A DNA stretch of 64,000 nt, taken from Bdellovibrionota bacterium. GTDB lineage: Bacteria; Bdellovibrionota; Bdellovibrionia; Bdellovibrionales; Bdellovibrionaceae. Every line of letters starts with the position of its first letter. Positions within the stretch are counted from its first letter, which is position 1. Both the position numbers and the translations under genes were made by a program. Below, piece after piece: positions 16,984 to 26,568 of the stretch. The stretch is taken from the NCBI GenBank assembly GCA_963170155.1, contig CAUJGP010000032.1, positions 1 to 64,000 on the forward strand, read 5' to 3'. The notes beneath the pieces were generated by a model that was not told where the DNA came from, ran no database searches, and worked only from the letters and a program-made list of their open reading frames with translations.

Positions 16984-17805
16984 ATGGAACTTCATCAAAC
17001 GGCTTCGCCTTTTCTTAAAAATTATCTACAGCAAAAATTTGGGTCTGTCTCTTTGACAGAAACAAAAGCCACCTGCAATGACTGTCTCTGCTCGAAACCA
17101 AATCGAGGAACACTCCCTTTTTACAGTAGTGACTTAAAGTGCTGCACCTTTCATCCTTTTTTACCCAATTATGCTGTAGGAGCCCTTCTTCAAAGCTCGC
17201 AAACTCCTGAATTCATCAAAGCTCAACTCAAATCTAAAATCCAACGACAAGAGTATGCACTTCCTCTAGGGATATTCGCTCCTCTTCGTTATCAAATTGC
17301 ATTCAATAATCGCGCTGAACATGATTTTGGCAATAAAGAGGAGTTTTTATGTCCTTATTTCAACAGAATCAATAAGAGTTGCGGCCTCTGGCAACACCGA
17401 GGAGCTGTGTGTACATCTTACTTCTGCGTGAGTGACCGAGGCCCTCAAGGACTTAAACTCTGGGAACTCATTGGTGAGTATCTTCATCTCTGTGAAATGA
17501 TTCTTTCCCAAGACGCCCTCGTGTCCATGGGATTATCACCAGATTTAATTGAAGGGCAATTAGAATATGTGAATTGCAACAGTGGCACCGAAGAAGAAAA
17601 AGCATCTCATTCTATGAATCCAGCGCTCTTCAAAGAATATTGGAACGAATGGGTTCCCCATCATACGATCGAAAATTTTTATATCAACTGCTCAACCTAC
17701 ATCTTGAGTTTGGATTTTGAACAGCTCGATGCACTCTTGTACGAGGAAACGCAAGATCTCGAAAAAGAGTTATTTGATTCTTTCAATAAACTTCAGAATC
17801 AATAA
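16984..17805 (+). CDS. Cys-rich protein, possible YkgJ-type metal/Fe-S binding
   Basis: A 273-residue cytoplasmic protein with clustered cysteines: C31-x2-C34-x-C36, C53-C54 and further ones in F-L-C-P-Y-F, K-S-C-G-L-W and A-V-C-x4-F-C (about 118-147). The C-P-Y-x-C-G-x-W-x-x-R-x-x-x-C order resembles the UPF0153/YkgJ family, thought to bind a metal or Fe-S centre. The rest is not recognised. Function is unknown. It follows the diguanylate cyclase by about 120 bases and could be co-transcribed. Confidence 0.7.
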   Translation: MELHQTASPFLKNYLQQKFGSVSLTETKATCNDCLCSKPNRGTLPFYSSDLKCCTFHPFLPNYAVGALLQSSQTPEFIKAQLKSKIQRQEYALPLGIFAPLRYQIAFNNRAEHDFGNKEEFLCPYFNRINKSCGLWQHRGAVCTSYFCVSDRGPQGLKLWELIGEYLHLCEMILSQDALVSMGLSPDLIEGQLEYVNCNSGTEEEKASHSMNPALFKEYWNEWVPHHTIENFYINCSTYILSLDFEQLDALLYEETQDLEKELFDSFNKLQNQ

Positions 17806-18023
17806 AAAAAGGCTTTCAAAAAGCTATAAAGAATCTTAAATATTTGTGAAATCACTGAATAATAATAATTAAACGTTATCAAACAAATTGATGTTACTCC
17901 CTCCTTTTTAAGAATTGCTTCTATTCAAAAAAAAGATTATGGTCGCGGCTTGTGAGAAGGTGGGGTTGCCTTAACTGAATTATGATATGTATAACACTAT
18001 GACCTTGAAAAGAGGGGGAGATT

Positions 18024-19106
18024 ATGAAAAAATTCAAATCGTTAATACTGTTATTTTTATGTTTAGTACCGATCACAGGTATGGTGGCTCATGAACCACC
18101 CATTGCTAAAATATCCAGTTGGATCCTGGAATCAAACAACCCAGAACAAATGGAAGCCATTGCTCAAAAGTTTGAAATCGTTTCTAGAAATGAAAACCAA
18201 TTTGAGATTTATGTTCTAGAGCCTGCTATTGCAGAATTTAAAACTCTAGCTCCTACAGCGATTCCTGTCTCAATGGATATCGATGGAGATGCCCAACAAA
18301 AGCTCTTTTCTCTCTTTGATTTTTCCAATGGGTACCGTGATTTTGCAACTGTGAACAACACTTTAATGGAGCTTGCACAAAGATACCCTCATATCGTGAA
18401 ATTAGAAACCATTGGAACCACAAACAGTGGTCTTGTTCAATATGGCCTTAAAATCTCTGATAATGTACAGATTGATGAAGAGGAGCCTGAATTATTATTT
18501 ACAGCAGCCACTCACGGCGATGAAATCATCACTACCGAAGTTTTATTAAGATTCATAGAAGAGATTCTTGCTGGCTACGATCAAAATCAACGTCTTGCAG
18601 CTCTTGTTAATAATCATGAACTTTATTTTGTTCCAGTCGTTAACCCTGATGGCTTTAATTCTCGAAGACGTTATGCCGGCAATGTAGACCCTAACCGTGA
18701 TTATCCTTGGCCAGGAAATGAAAATAAAATTCCAGTAAAATGCATCGCCAATATGATTGAATTTTTCCATCAACGTCAATTTGTCGGTTCCATTGATTTT
18801 CATGCTTTTGGAGAAATGGTTATGTATCCTTGGGCATACACTAAAACCTCACCTCCACCACAAGATGAGGCAATCTTCTCGGATCTCAGTCGTAGAATGA
18901 CCGCCGCGAATGCCTACACCTACGGTCAAATCTCTAAAGTGATCTATGTAGCTCAAGGGTCCAGTGCTGACTTTTACTATTGGAAATTCAGAACATTGGC
19001 TTATGGGATTGAAATTGCACGATCCAAAGCGCCTAGAGTGGATCAAATTCCTTCTGTTCTCAATGATGTCAGAGAAATGACCTATCAATTCATTGAATAC
19101 TTTTAA
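18024..19106 (+). CDS. secreted M14 zinc carboxypeptidase
   Basis: A 360-residue exported metallopeptidase. Signal peptide about 1-22. The M14 catalytic core starts near residue 100: zinc ligands H164 and E167 (A-T-H-G-D-E) and H260 (S-I-D-F-H-A-F-G), substrate Arg in D-P-N-R-D-Y (225), and the general base E330 (Y-G-I-E-I-A). The region 23-100 is an N-terminal extension that may act as a propeptide. No C-terminal domain. A strong GGGGGAG site precedes the ATG. It likely trims peptides outside the cytoplasm; whether for nutrition or cell-wall peptide editing is not determined. Confidence 0.9.
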   Translation: MKKFKSLILLFLCLVPITGMVAHEPPIAKISSWILESNNPEQMEAIAQKFEIVSRNENQFEIYVLEPAIAEFKTLAPTAIPVSMDIDGDAQQKLFSLFDFSNGYRDFATVNNTLMELAQRYPHIVKLETIGTTNSGLVQYGLKISDNVQIDEEEPELLFTAATHGDEIITTEVLLRFIEEILAGYDQNQRLAALVNNHELYFVPVVNPDGFNSRRRYAGNVDPNRDYPWPGNENKIPVKCIANMIEFFHQRQFVGSIDFHAFGEMVMYPWAYTKTSPPPQDEAIFSDLSRRMTAANAYTYGQISKVIYVAQGSSADFYYWKFRTLAYGIEIARSKAPRVDQIPSVLNDVREMTYQFIEYF

Positions 19107-19129
19107 AAATATTTATTACTTGTAAAATG

Positions 19130-19150
19130 ACATCAATCTTTAATTGATGT
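19130..19150. terminator. hairpin downstream of the M14 gene
   Basis: ACATCAAT (19130-19137) pairs perfectly with ATTGATGT (19143-19150), 24 bases past the M14 stop, with a T-containing loop. It lies between converging genes. Confidence 0.45.
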
Positions 19151-19152
19151 TG

Positions 19153-19193
19153 AGAGCGTATTTGAAAAAATCTCATTTTATCAGATACGCTCT
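19153..19193. terminator. bidirectional hairpin between the M14 gene and livF
   Basis: AGAGCGTATTTGA (19153-19165) pairs with TCAGATACGCTCT (19181-19193) with one G-T pair. The downstream arm touches the livF stop codon. An A6 run and a TTTTAT lie in the 15-base loop. It probably stops transcription from either side. Confidence 0.5.
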
Positions 19194-19906
19194 TAGTGAC
19201 CTAAATAACTCCGGCGTATAGAATCATCAGAAAGCAGATCTGCAGCATTACCGCTTAATGTGATCTTGCCCGTCTCCATCACATAAGCCCGGTGACTAAA
19301 TTTTAATGCCATTCGAGCATTTTGTTCCACGAGTAAAATACTCATTTTTTTGAGCTCATTAAGATGTTTTACAATTTCAAAAATTTGAGCGACGATCAAG
19401 GGAGCAAGCCCTAAAGAAGGTTCGTCTAAAAGCAAAACCTGAGGTCGCGCCATGAGAGCTCTTGAAATCGCCACCATCTGCTGCTCTCCCCCTGAAAGAG
19501 TCCCTGCTAATTGGGAACGTCGCTCTTTCAGCCGAGGAAATAAAGTAAAGCAAAAATCACGGTCCTGATTAATTTGCTCTTTATCAGAATAAATAAAGGC
19601 ACCCATATCCAAATTTTCTTCAACGGTCATCAAAGGAAACACGCCCCGTCCTTCAGGCGATTGAGCCAATCCCAGCCGAACTCGCTGATGGGAAGGAAGA
19701 GTTTGAATTTCTTTAGAGTTCATGCTGATACGCCCTCGACAGGGAACAATTCCTGAAAGTGCTCGCAATGTCGTTGTCTTTCCTGCCCCATTTGCACCAA
19801 TTAATGATACGATTTCTCCTGCGAAAACCTTAAGACTCACTCCCTTTAAGGCATGAATAGAGCCATAGTGAACATGAAGATCTTCGAGTTCTAAAACAGG
19901 ATTCAT
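19193..19906 (-). CDS. livF: branched-chain amino acid ABC transporter ATPase LivF
   Basis: A 237-residue ATP-binding subunit. Walker A G-A-N-G-A-G-K-T-T, Q-loop, signature L-S-G-G-E-Q-Q, Walker B V-L-L-L-D-E-P-S-L-G-L-A-P and the switch His region are all present. The G-L-A-P after Walker B is typical of LivF. ATG 19906 shares its A with the livG stop (TGATG). Last gene of the livJHMGF operon; energises uptake of Leu/Ile/Val or related substrates. Confidence 0.94.
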   Translation of the reverse strand: MNPVLELEDLHVHYGSIHALKGVSLKVFAGEIVSLIGANGAGKTTTLRALSGIVPCRGRISMNSKEIQTLPSHQRVRLGLAQSPEGRGVFPLMTVEENLDMGAFIYSDKEQINQDRDFCFTLFPRLKERRSQLAGTLSGGEQQMVAISRALMARPQVLLLDEPSLGLAPLIVAQIFEIVKHLNELKKMSILLVEQNARMALKFSHRAYVMETGKITLSGNAADLLSDDSIRRSYLGH

Positions 19907-20688
19907 CAATGCAGCTCCTCATCGGTTCCCAGATACGCCTTAATCACTTCGGCGTGATTCTGGATGTAAGAAGGAATACCTTCAGCAATCTTCACTCCAT
20001 GATCCAAAACATGGATTTTCTCACAAATTTTCATTACAAACTTCATATCATGTTCTATGAGCAAAATCGTTAAATTGAAACGCTCCCTGATCATTGAAAT
20101 GATCTCCATCAACCCCGTTGTCTCAGAATGATTCATACCAGCGGCGGGTTCATCTAAAAGCAATAATTTTGGTTTCGTCGCTAAGGCCCTTAAAATCTCA
20201 AGTTTTCTTTGTTCGCCATAAGGAAGAGCTCCCGCTGGAGCAGACTGCTTTTTTTCCAAATTAAAAATCTTAAGGAGCTCCAAAGCCTCCTCTTTTTTTT
20301 GTGCCTCTTCTCTCTGAAAACCTGGAGTTTGAAGAACAACTTGCCATATTCCGTACTGAGTTCGATGATGTTGCCCAAGTAAAATATTATCCAAAACAGA
20401 AAGGTCTTTAAACAATCGAATATTTTGAAAAGTACGAGCAATACCCAATCTTGAGATTTCAAATGTTTTCTTTCGGTGAATCGGTTGTCCCTCAAGATCA
20501 ATAGAACCTGTTTGCGGAGAGTAAACTCCCGTTAGCAAATTGAAAACCGTGGTTTTACCAGCTCCATTGGGACCAATCAAACCCGCCAACTCTCCTGATT
20601 CTAAATCCATAGAGAAACGATCAACGGCTTTAAGCCCACCAAACTGAATCGAAATTTCTTTGATTTCAAGAAGCTTGTTATTCGACAC
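19906..20688 (-). CDS. livG: branched-chain amino acid ABC transporter ATPase LivG
   Basis: A 260-residue ATPase. Walker A G-P-N-G-A-G-K-T-T, the LivG-type R-T-F-Q-N-I-R-L-F-K Q-loop, signature L-P-Y-G-E-Q-R-K-L-E and Walker B L-L-L-D-E-P-A-A-G-M-N are visible. The signature has the LivG form (Y-G-x-Q-R-x-L-E). Starts at GTG 20688 with GGAG eight bases upstream, overlapping the livM end by 11 bases. Confidence 0.94.
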   Translation of the reverse strand: MSNNKLLEIKEISIQFGGLKAVDRFSMDLESGELAGLIGPNGAGKTTVFNLLTGVYSPQTGSIDLEGQPIHRKKTFEISRLGIARTFQNIRLFKDLSVLDNILLGQHHRTQYGIWQVVLQTPGFQREEAQKKEEALELLKIFNLEKKQSAPAGALPYGEQRKLEILRALATKPKLLLLDEPAAGMNHSETTGLMEIISMIRERFNLTILLIEHDMKFVMKICEKIHVLDHGVKIAEGIPSYIQNHAEVIKAYLGTDEELH

Positions 20689-21673
20689 GGGTTTTTCTCC
20701 AGAAGTTCCAAATCTCTTTATGTCCTAATAACCCTTGAGGTCGCACCAACATCAATACGATCAAAATAAGAGAGTAAATCACCATTCGATAATCTTGCCC
20801 CGTTAACTCTTGTAAAGGTCTCAATGCTTCTGGAAGAACTGAGATAATAACAGCTGCTAAAATAGGGCCTGTCATAGAACCCATCCCTCCTAAAACAACC
20901 ATGATCACCACATTAATACTCATCAACATACTGAAAGTGCTAGGAGCAATAAAATTCATACAATGAGAAAACAAAGATCCCGCAACCCCCGCAAAAAAAC
21001 TTGAAAGGACAAAAGATTTCACTTTGACTCGAGTCGTGTGAATTCCCAATGAATCCGCTGCAATTTCATCTTCACGTATGCTCATAAAAGCTCTTCCGTG
21101 AGTTGAAGAAATCGTGCGATAAATAACAAAAAAACAAGTCAGCACCCATAAAATAGCGACTAAATAAAAAGAATAGAAGGCATTGAGAGCCAAGCCACCA
21201 AAACTGATGGGACTAGGGCCTGGAATACCAAAATAACCACGAGCTCCTCCCAAAGCACTACTGTTCAAAATAATCACACGAATGATTTCACCAAACCCAA
21301 GAGTTACAATAGCAAGATAATCCCCCTTCAATCGCAAAGAAGGTTGGCCAACCAGCCATCCTGCAATGGCCGCAAAACATCCACTGACAAGACTATAAAA
21401 TATAAAAAAGAGAAGATGAGGAACTATCGCCGCAGGCGCTACCCAGTGAGTGCTTAAATACGCTGAAGTATAAGCTCCAATAGCCATGAAACCAGCATGC
21501 CCCAGTGAAAACTGCCCCGTGTACCCATTTACTAAATTCAGACTCATTGCCAGAATAATATTCACCAAAACAAGAGCCATGGTTCGCTGCAAATAAGGAT
21601 TTAAAAACTGATCCAACATCAAGCCCATGAGAGCCAAAATAACAAAAGAGATTAAAGGCGCTGATTTCATCAT
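20678..21673 (-). CDS. livM: branched-chain amino acid ABC transporter permease LivM
   Basis: A 331-residue inner-membrane permease with about nine hydrophobic segments. It has the family signatures G-Y-T-G-Q-F-S-L-G-H-A-G-F-M-A-I-G-A-Y and, in the coupling loop, S-I-R-E-D-E-I-A-A-D-S-L-G-I. Its start overlaps the livH stop (ATGA). It pairs with LivH to form the channel. Confidence 0.95.
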   Translation of the reverse strand: MMKSAPLISFVILALMGLMLDQFLNPYLQRTMALVLVNIILAMSLNLVNGYTGQFSLGHAGFMAIGAYTSAYLSTHWVAPAAIVPHLLFFIFYSLVSGCFAAIAGWLVGQPSLRLKGDYLAIVTLGFGEIIRVIILNSSALGGARGYFGIPGPSPISFGGLALNAFYSFYLVAILWVLTCFFVIYRTISSTHGRAFMSIREDEIAADSLGIHTTRVKVKSFVLSSFFAGVAGSLFSHCMNFIAPSTFSMLMSINVVIMVVLGGMGSMTGPILAAVIISVLPEALRPLQELTGQDYRMVIYSLILIVLMLVRPQGLLGHKEIWNFWRKTRVE

Positions 21674-22572
21674 ACCTTTTCTATCCTTTTAGTCCCCAAT
21701 AAACCTGTAGGCTTAAAGATTAAAATAACAATAAGAATGCCAAAGGATAGAGCATCTCGATAAGTACTTTGCAAGTACCCAACCACCATTTCTTCAGAAA
21801 GCCCCATAATCAATCCACCCAGCACCGCCCCAGGTAAGCTTCCAATTCCTCCTAAAACCGCCGCAACAAAGGCTTTGGTTCCCATGAGCATTCCCATCAT
21901 TGGCTCAATCTTAGGATAACGCATTCCTACCAATACCGCCGCAATCCCGGCCAGAGAACTTCCTAAGATAAAAGTAAAACTAATTACACGATCAATGGAA
22001 ATACCTAACATAGCCGCAACAGTTGAATTTTGACTGACAGCTCGCATCGCTTTGCCTAATTTGGAGTGATAAACCACTCTGTGTAAAACAAACATCGCCA
22101 ATATACTGATCCCTAAAATAATAACGTCCAATGACATAACGTTAATTCCGCCAATTGAAAACAAAACCGATTCTGTTAACAAGGGTGGAAAGAGCTTAGG
22201 ATCTACACCAAAAAGAAGCTGGCCCGCATATTCTAAAAAAAGGCTCACACCAATAGCGGTGATCAATATATTTAATTTAGGTGATTTTCTCAAAGGGCGA
22301 TAGGCGATCTTTTCAATGGCAAAGCCTAAAAGAGCACAAACCAAAGTTGAAAGCCCCAAAGCAATAAAAAACCAACTCCAATGAGGATGTTCCCCAAGTT
22401 GAAAAAATCGGGCTAAGTAATAAGAGGCAAAGGCTCCCACCATGTAAATATCGGCATGGGCAAAATTAATAAATTGTAAAATTCCATAAACCATCGTGTA
22501 GCCAAGGGCAATCAGAGCATAAATAGCCCCCATACTGATACCATTAATAATATGCTGAATAAATTCGTTCAC
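21670..22572 (-). CDS. livH: branched-chain amino acid ABC transporter permease LivH
   Basis: A 300-residue permease with about eight membrane segments. The N-terminal A-L-G-Y-T-M-V-Y-G-I-L-Q-F-I-N-F-A-H signature and the coupling loop A-V-S-Q-N-S-T-V-A-A-M-L-G-I are typical. It lies 61 bases downstream of the binding-protein gene. Confidence 0.95.
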   Translation of the reverse strand: MNEFIQHIINGISMGAIYALIALGYTMVYGILQFINFAHADIYMVGAFASYYLARFFQLGEHPHWSWFFIALGLSTLVCALLGFAIEKIAYRPLRKSPKLNILITAIGVSLFLEYAGQLLFGVDPKLFPPLLTESVLFSIGGINVMSLDVIILGISILAMFVLHRVVYHSKLGKAMRAVSQNSTVAAMLGISIDRVISFTFILGSSLAGIAAVLVGMRYPKIEPMMGMLMGTKAFVAAVLGGIGSLPGAVLGGLIMGLSEEMVVGYLQSTYRDALSFGILIVILIFKPTGLLGTKRIEKV

Positions 22573-22633
22573 CTGCTGGCTGCCTACTCTCTTGTGTTAT
22601 AAAGAGATTTATTTCTCTGGTTTCTTTTAATGA

Positions 22634-23761
22634 TTAAGGAGCAATTGTTGTAACGTAGCGATTCACTCGACCATCCACCTTCACCACAACCGCACTCTTA
22701 ACAGCATTTCTATTTTGATCAATAGTAATCTTGCCTGTAACTCCTGCAAAGTCTTTGATTTTGGATAAAGAATCTCGAACCTGGGCACTTGTGACTTCTC
22801 CACTCACCTTGATAGCCTCTGCTAAAATTTTAGCAGCATCATAACCTAAAGCGGCTAATCCATCAGGGGTTTCATTATACTTTAGTTTAAACTTATTAAT
22901 GAACTCAACAACATGAGGCTCTTGCGATTCTGTAGTATAGTGATTAGAAAAGTAATGTCCATTAATAGCACTGCCACCAATTTCTGAAAGCTTAGAACTA
23001 TCCCAACCATCACCGCCAAGAAGAGGAACATTTATAGACAATTCTTTGGCTTGCTTAGCGATCAATCCCACTTCTGTATAGTATCCAGGGATAAAAATAG
23101 CTTCAGGAGCAGTTCCCTTAATTTTTGTGAGCTGAGCCTTAAAATTCATCTCTCCGCTGGAATAACTAACATCAGAAACAACCTCACCACCAAGTTCTTT
23201 CACTTTGGCGGTAAAGTAATCAGCCAAACCCATAGAATAATCAGATTTAACATCCCTTAAAATAGCTACTTTCTTAACCTTCAGGTTTTCCATAGCAAAT
23301 TTAGCCATGACTGTTCCTTGAAAAGGATCAATAAAACAAACTCGAAAAATTTGATCACCAACCTCAGTGACTTTTGGATTTGTAGAGCTAGGAGAAATCA
23401 TTGGAACCTTGTATTGTTGAGCTATAGGGGCCGCCGCAAGAGACCGAGTGCTTGCAACCTCACCAATCACTGCCAAAACCTTATCTTGAGTAATTAATCT
23501 TGTTACAGCCTGAGCGGCTTCTTCAGCCTTCCCCTGATCATCCAAGGTGATTAACTTAATTTGCTTTCCATGAAGACCACCCGCCGCATTGATCTCATCA
23601 AAAGCGAGGCGAATCCCCTTATTCGTAGAAATCCCAAAGGTGGCTTCGCTCCCCGTTAAAGATCCATATTCACCAATTAAAATTTCGTTCGATGTTTTTT
23701 TTGTGCATTGAAGAGTGAACACACTCACAAAACTCAGAAGCATTACAGGTAAAAACCGCAT
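22634..23761 (-). CDS. livJ: branched-chain amino acid ABC transporter substrate-binding protein
   Basis: A 375-residue periplasmic-binding protein of the type 1 LivJ/LivK fold (G-S-L-T-G-S-E-A-T-F-G near the N-terminus, then G-I-R-L-A-F-D-E-I-N-A-A-G-G). A signal peptide ends at Cys19 (F-T-L-Q-C); the lipobox is imperfect but a lipoprotein is likely. I start at ATG 23761, with GGGAGGGG five bases upstream, instead of the much longer frame to 24031, which would destroy the signal peptide. It is first in the liv operon; its ligand might be amino acids other than Leu/Ile/Val, as the family is broad. Confidence 0.93.
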   Translation of the reverse strand: MRFLPVMLLSFVSVFTLQCTKKTSNEILIGEYGSLTGSEATFGISTNKGIRLAFDEINAAGGLHGKQIKLITLDDQGKAEEAAQAVTRLITQDKVLAVIGEVASTRSLAAAPIAQQYKVPMISPSSTNPKVTEVGDQIFRVCFIDPFQGTVMAKFAMENLKVKKVAILRDVKSDYSMGLADYFTAKVKELGGEVVSDVSYSSGEMNFKAQLTKIKGTAPEAIFIPGYYTEVGLIAKQAKELSINVPLLGGDGWDSSKLSEIGGSAINGHYFSNHYTTESQEPHVVEFINKFKLKYNETPDGLAALGYDAAKILAEAIKVSGEVTSAQVRDSLSKIKDFAGVTGKITIDQNRNAVKSAVVVKVDGRVNRYVTTIAP

Positions 23762-23957
23762 CTCACCCCTCCCTGACAAATTATAATAATGACTACTAAT
23801 CATTGTATAAACTTTTTTCGAACTCACTACAAACGGTCCAAGCTTATAAAAAACAACCAGATAAAACCGCTGAAGCACAAATGCAAAGAACATGCATTCG
23901 CACTCTTCGATAGCAAGGAGACTTCCACGCGTCAATTTCTGAGTCTGATTATTAGCG

Positions 23958-24935
23958 TTACAAAGATAGAATTTGTGCCAAATCAATAAGCTCTCGAGGG
24001 TTCTCTTTCTTATTGTTGTAAATAAATTCAAAAGGAACTTTCACCAACTTACTACCATTCATCCCTATCATACAGTTGGTTTCACCACTCCAGAGCGCCT
24101 CTACAGCCCCTGCTCCTAAGCGGCTTGCCAATACACGATCCGCAGCAGTGGGAGATCCCCCGCGCTGCACATGTCCCAAAATGCAGACTCGTGCATCAAA
24201 TCCTGATTTTTTTCGAATCGCTTCTGCCAAGTCGTAGGCTCTTCCTGACTTTTGTCCTTCTGCTGTAATGATAATACTGCTCATTTTGCCTTTAGACATC
24301 GCTGATTTAATTTGGTTCACTGCCTGATCAATAGGAAACAAATACTCAGGTGCAAAAATCACTTCGGCTCCACCAGCAAGACCCACTTCTGCGGCGATAA
24401 AACCAGAATTACGCCCCATCACTTCAACAATAAACAAGCGGTCGTGACTTGCTGCTGTATCACGGATTCGATCAATAGCATCTAAGGCGGTATTGACAGC
24501 GGTATCAAAGCCAATGGTGTAATCCGTGCCAAAAATATCATTATCAATAGTTCCAGGAACCCCTATGGCTTTAATCGAATGTTCTTGATGAAGCAAATGA
24601 GCGCCTCGAAAAGAACCATCCCCTCCAATGCAAATGATTCCATCAATACCTTGAGCACGAAGTTTATCTGCCGCTATTTTTCGAAACTCGGGTTTAAAGA
24701 ACTCAGCACAACGGGCCGTCTTTAAAATGGTTCCTCCCCGCTGGATGATATTAGCCACAGAGCGAAGCTGGAGGGGTTGATACTGATCATTCAAAATTCC
24801 AGAGTATCCTCCGATAATTCCCACCACTTCAAGATTTTTAGAAATGGCCATCCGAACTGAAGCTCGAATCGCCGCATTCATACCAGGAGCATCTCCCCCG
24901 CTTGTCATGATTGCAATTTTTTGAATTGAAGACAT
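23958..24935 (-). CDS. pfkA: ATP-dependent 6-phosphofructokinase
   Basis: Glycolytic enzyme making fructose 1,6-bisphosphate, 325 residues (E. coli PfkA 320). Seen: M-T-S-G-G-D-A-P-G-M-N-A, the ATP-loop G-G-D-G-S-F-R-G-A, the catalytic P-G-T-I-D-N-D-I and the V-M-G-R-N-S-G-F substrate motif. Gly in G-G-D-G-S at the position that distinguishes ATP from pyrophosphate use indicates ATP dependence. I start at ATG 24935 by alignment with family length; GGGGG lies eight bases upstream. An ATG two codons earlier is possible. It follows the HU terminator and precedes livJ by about 200 bases, so it probably has its own promoter. Confidence 0.94.
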   Translation of the reverse strand: MSSIQKIAIMTSGGDAPGMNAAIRASVRMAISKNLEVVGIIGGYSGILNDQYQPLQLRSVANIIQRGGTILKTARCAEFFKPEFRKIAADKLRAQGIDGIICIGGDGSFRGAHLLHQEHSIKAIGVPGTIDNDIFGTDYTIGFDTAVNTALDAIDRIRDTAASHDRLFIVEVMGRNSGFIAAEVGLAGGAEVIFAPEYLFPIDQAVNQIKSAMSKGKMSSIIITAEGQKSGRAYDLAEAIRKKSGFDARVCILGHVQRGGSPTAADRVLASRLGAGAVEALWSGETNCMIGMNGSKLVKVPFEFIYNNKKENPRELIDLAQILSL

Positions 24936-24953
24936 GGCCATAACCCCCGCCAA

Positions 24954-24986
24954 TAAAAAAAGGCCATCAGAATGATGGCCTTTTTT
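24954..24986 (-). terminator. Rho-independent terminator after the HU gene
   Basis: GGCCATCA (24962-24969) and TGATGGCC (24973-24980) pair around GAA and are flanked by A7 and T6. The structure is a classic terminator on both strands. It ends the HU transcript just before pfkA. Confidence 0.9.
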
Positions 24987-25009
24987 AAGTTAAGAATTAA
25001 ATCTTAAAA

Positions 25010-25282
25010 TTACTTCACCATTGATTTGAACTCAGCACCTGGACGGAACTTAGGATAAGACATTGCAGGGATTTTGATAGTCTTTCCTGTTCGAGGATTG
25101 CGTCCAAGACGAGCTTTTCTCTTTGCTTTTAAGAAAGTTCCAAAGCCAACAAGCTTAACATCATCACCTTTCTTGATCGCTTTTTTGATATTCTCGATAG
25201 TAAAGTCGAGCATTTTTTCTGTTTCTGCTTTGCTCCAATGACCTTCACTAGCAATCTTCTCGATTAATTGCGCTTTATTCAT
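25010..25282 (-). CDS. HU/IHF-family DNA-binding protein
   Basis: A 90-residue nucleoid protein, the standard HU length. It begins M-N-K-A-Q-L-I-E-K-I-A and has the DNA-arm signature G-F-G-T-F with R-K-A-R-x-G-R-N-P-R-T-G-K-T-I-K-I-P-A. ATG 25282 has AAGGAG six bases upstream; the GTG two codons earlier is less likely. It bends and compacts DNA as a dimer. HU rather than IHF is favoured by the sequence but not proven. Single-gene unit with its own terminator. Confidence 0.93.
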   Translation of the reverse strand: MNKAQLIEKIASEGHWSKAETEKMLDFTIENIKKAIKKGDDVKLVGFGTFLKAKRKARLGRNPRTGKTIKIPAMSYPKFRPGAEFKSMVK

Positions 25283-25468
25283 AAACACTCCTTGTTGTGT
25301 ATTATTGTTTTACTTCATTCCTTAAATTTACTTATATGAATAAATTAGACCTGATATGTGAAATAGAGGTCAACAAAAAAAACAACGATTTTCCAGAACC
25401 TCCCAGTTTCAATACTTATAAAGACTTCATTTAAAATGAACACGAATGGGAGCTTTTGTTTTCATGAA

Positions 25469-26278
25469 TTAAAACATCCCACAGTTCGTGGTTTGACAAC
25501 GAGTTAGAGTTCCCGTCGCGAGATCATAACTTTTATTTTCTTTATCCATCACCGAAAGCTTGAAATCAAAGGTCGGATCGCCAATTTTTCCAACAGGGAC
25601 ATACAAACGAAACTTAAATAAGTTCCATTTAGAGTAAGCTGGACCATTATTCATATAAAGTACAAAACCTTGCCCACTATTATGAACGTCATACTGAACT
25701 TGAGGAGCCCAATAAGGACTGAATTGCCCGTAGTTACAAGACGGTGCTGGAGCTCCTGTGAAAAGTGTGACAAAAAAGTCACCAATATCTGGAAATTGCC
25801 ATGCAAAATTAAAGTAGCTTTGTGAAATCAACGGCGTGGTGTAAAAACTCATTTGATGAAGAGATGATTGGTTTGCGGCAAGGCTAATCATCAGCATATT
25901 GAACCCTCTCACCCAAGCTCCACATTCAAGAGCCTCACCCATTCCCACGCCACTGGTAGAAGAACAACGATCGCAAACTCCTAAAGCATCCCTTAAAAAA
26001 GTTCTATAGTTATCTGTAGGCCTTAATGTATCAGAATTTGTCATAAAATCTGTTTTCGAGGCATAGTATTGAATATAACCATTGTGAGGAACATAATTGG
26101 GAGGAAGAATATTCGATCCTGAAGGAACACAACCTGCAGGGCTTGGAATGTAACCCACAGGACAAACTGGAGATGGGGCAGAGCTATTGGATTTTTTGTT
26201 ATTACAAGCCAAAAGGGTCAAGCAAAGAGTTCCTATTAAAAAAACCTTCGAAATGATATTGTATTGATTTGCATTCAT
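25469..26278 (-). CDS. lipoprotein of unknown function
   Basis: A 269-residue predicted lipoprotein: signal peptide with lipobox L-L-A-C (Cys25), then an N/S/P-rich tether and a Cys-containing region (V-C-P-V-G-Y and G-C-V-P). The remainder is rich in aromatic, Asn and Gly residues with predicted beta structure and more cysteines (C-D-R-C, T-R-C-Q-T-T-N-C near the end). I start at ATG 26278, seven bases after GGAG; an ATG two codons up is too close to the site, and the long frame to 26407 is not supported. No family recognised. No Lol avoidance Asp at +2 (Asn follows Cys), so outer-membrane location is likely. Confidence 0.8.
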   Translation of the reverse strand: MNANQYNIISKVFLIGTLCLTLLACNNKKSNSSAPSPVCPVGYIPSPAGCVPSGSNILPPNYVPHNGYIQYYASKTDFMTNSDTLRPTDNYRTFLRDALGVCDRCSSTSGVGMGEALECGAWVRGFNMLMISLAANQSSLHQMSFYTTPLISQSYFNFAWQFPDIGDFFVTLFTGAPAPSCNYGQFSPYWAPQVQYDVHNSGQGFVLYMNNGPAYSKWNLFKFRLYVPVGKIGDPTFDFKLSVMDKENKSYDLATGTLTRCQTTNCGMF

Positions 26279-26439
26279 GTTCATTCTCCTCGCACATCCA
26301 TTTCTTAATTCATATAACATGCCAAGAAAGCCCGTATGAATTGCAGACAAAGACAGTGTCCACCAGTCTTGCCTTTGATAAAAATAATTTTTGTTTATCA
26401 ATTGCATAAATATTGGACACCAATCTCAAAAAGAGACCC

Positions 26440-26465
26440 CATCAATAAAATAAAACTTATTGATG
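26440..26465. other. AT-rich hairpin between lgt and the lipoprotein gene
   Basis: CATCAATAA (26440-26448) pairs perfectly with TTATTGATG (26457-26465), eight-base loop. It lies downstream of lgt on the minus strand and could end that transcript. The rest of 26279-26568 holds no gene I can support. Confidence 0.4.
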
Positions 26466-26568
26466 AAAGAGGGATCAACACCTTGCTTTTTATTTTATTG
26501 AGCTAAGAGATGTGACTCTAATAAAGAATTCATCGCCTAGCCTTGTATAATTAATGATGAGATTACGA

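Noticed and set aside
22634-24031. Long 465-residue version of the liv binding protein
   Set aside because: The extra 90 residues are not protein-like, bury the signal peptide and lack a site; ATG 23761 has a strong one.
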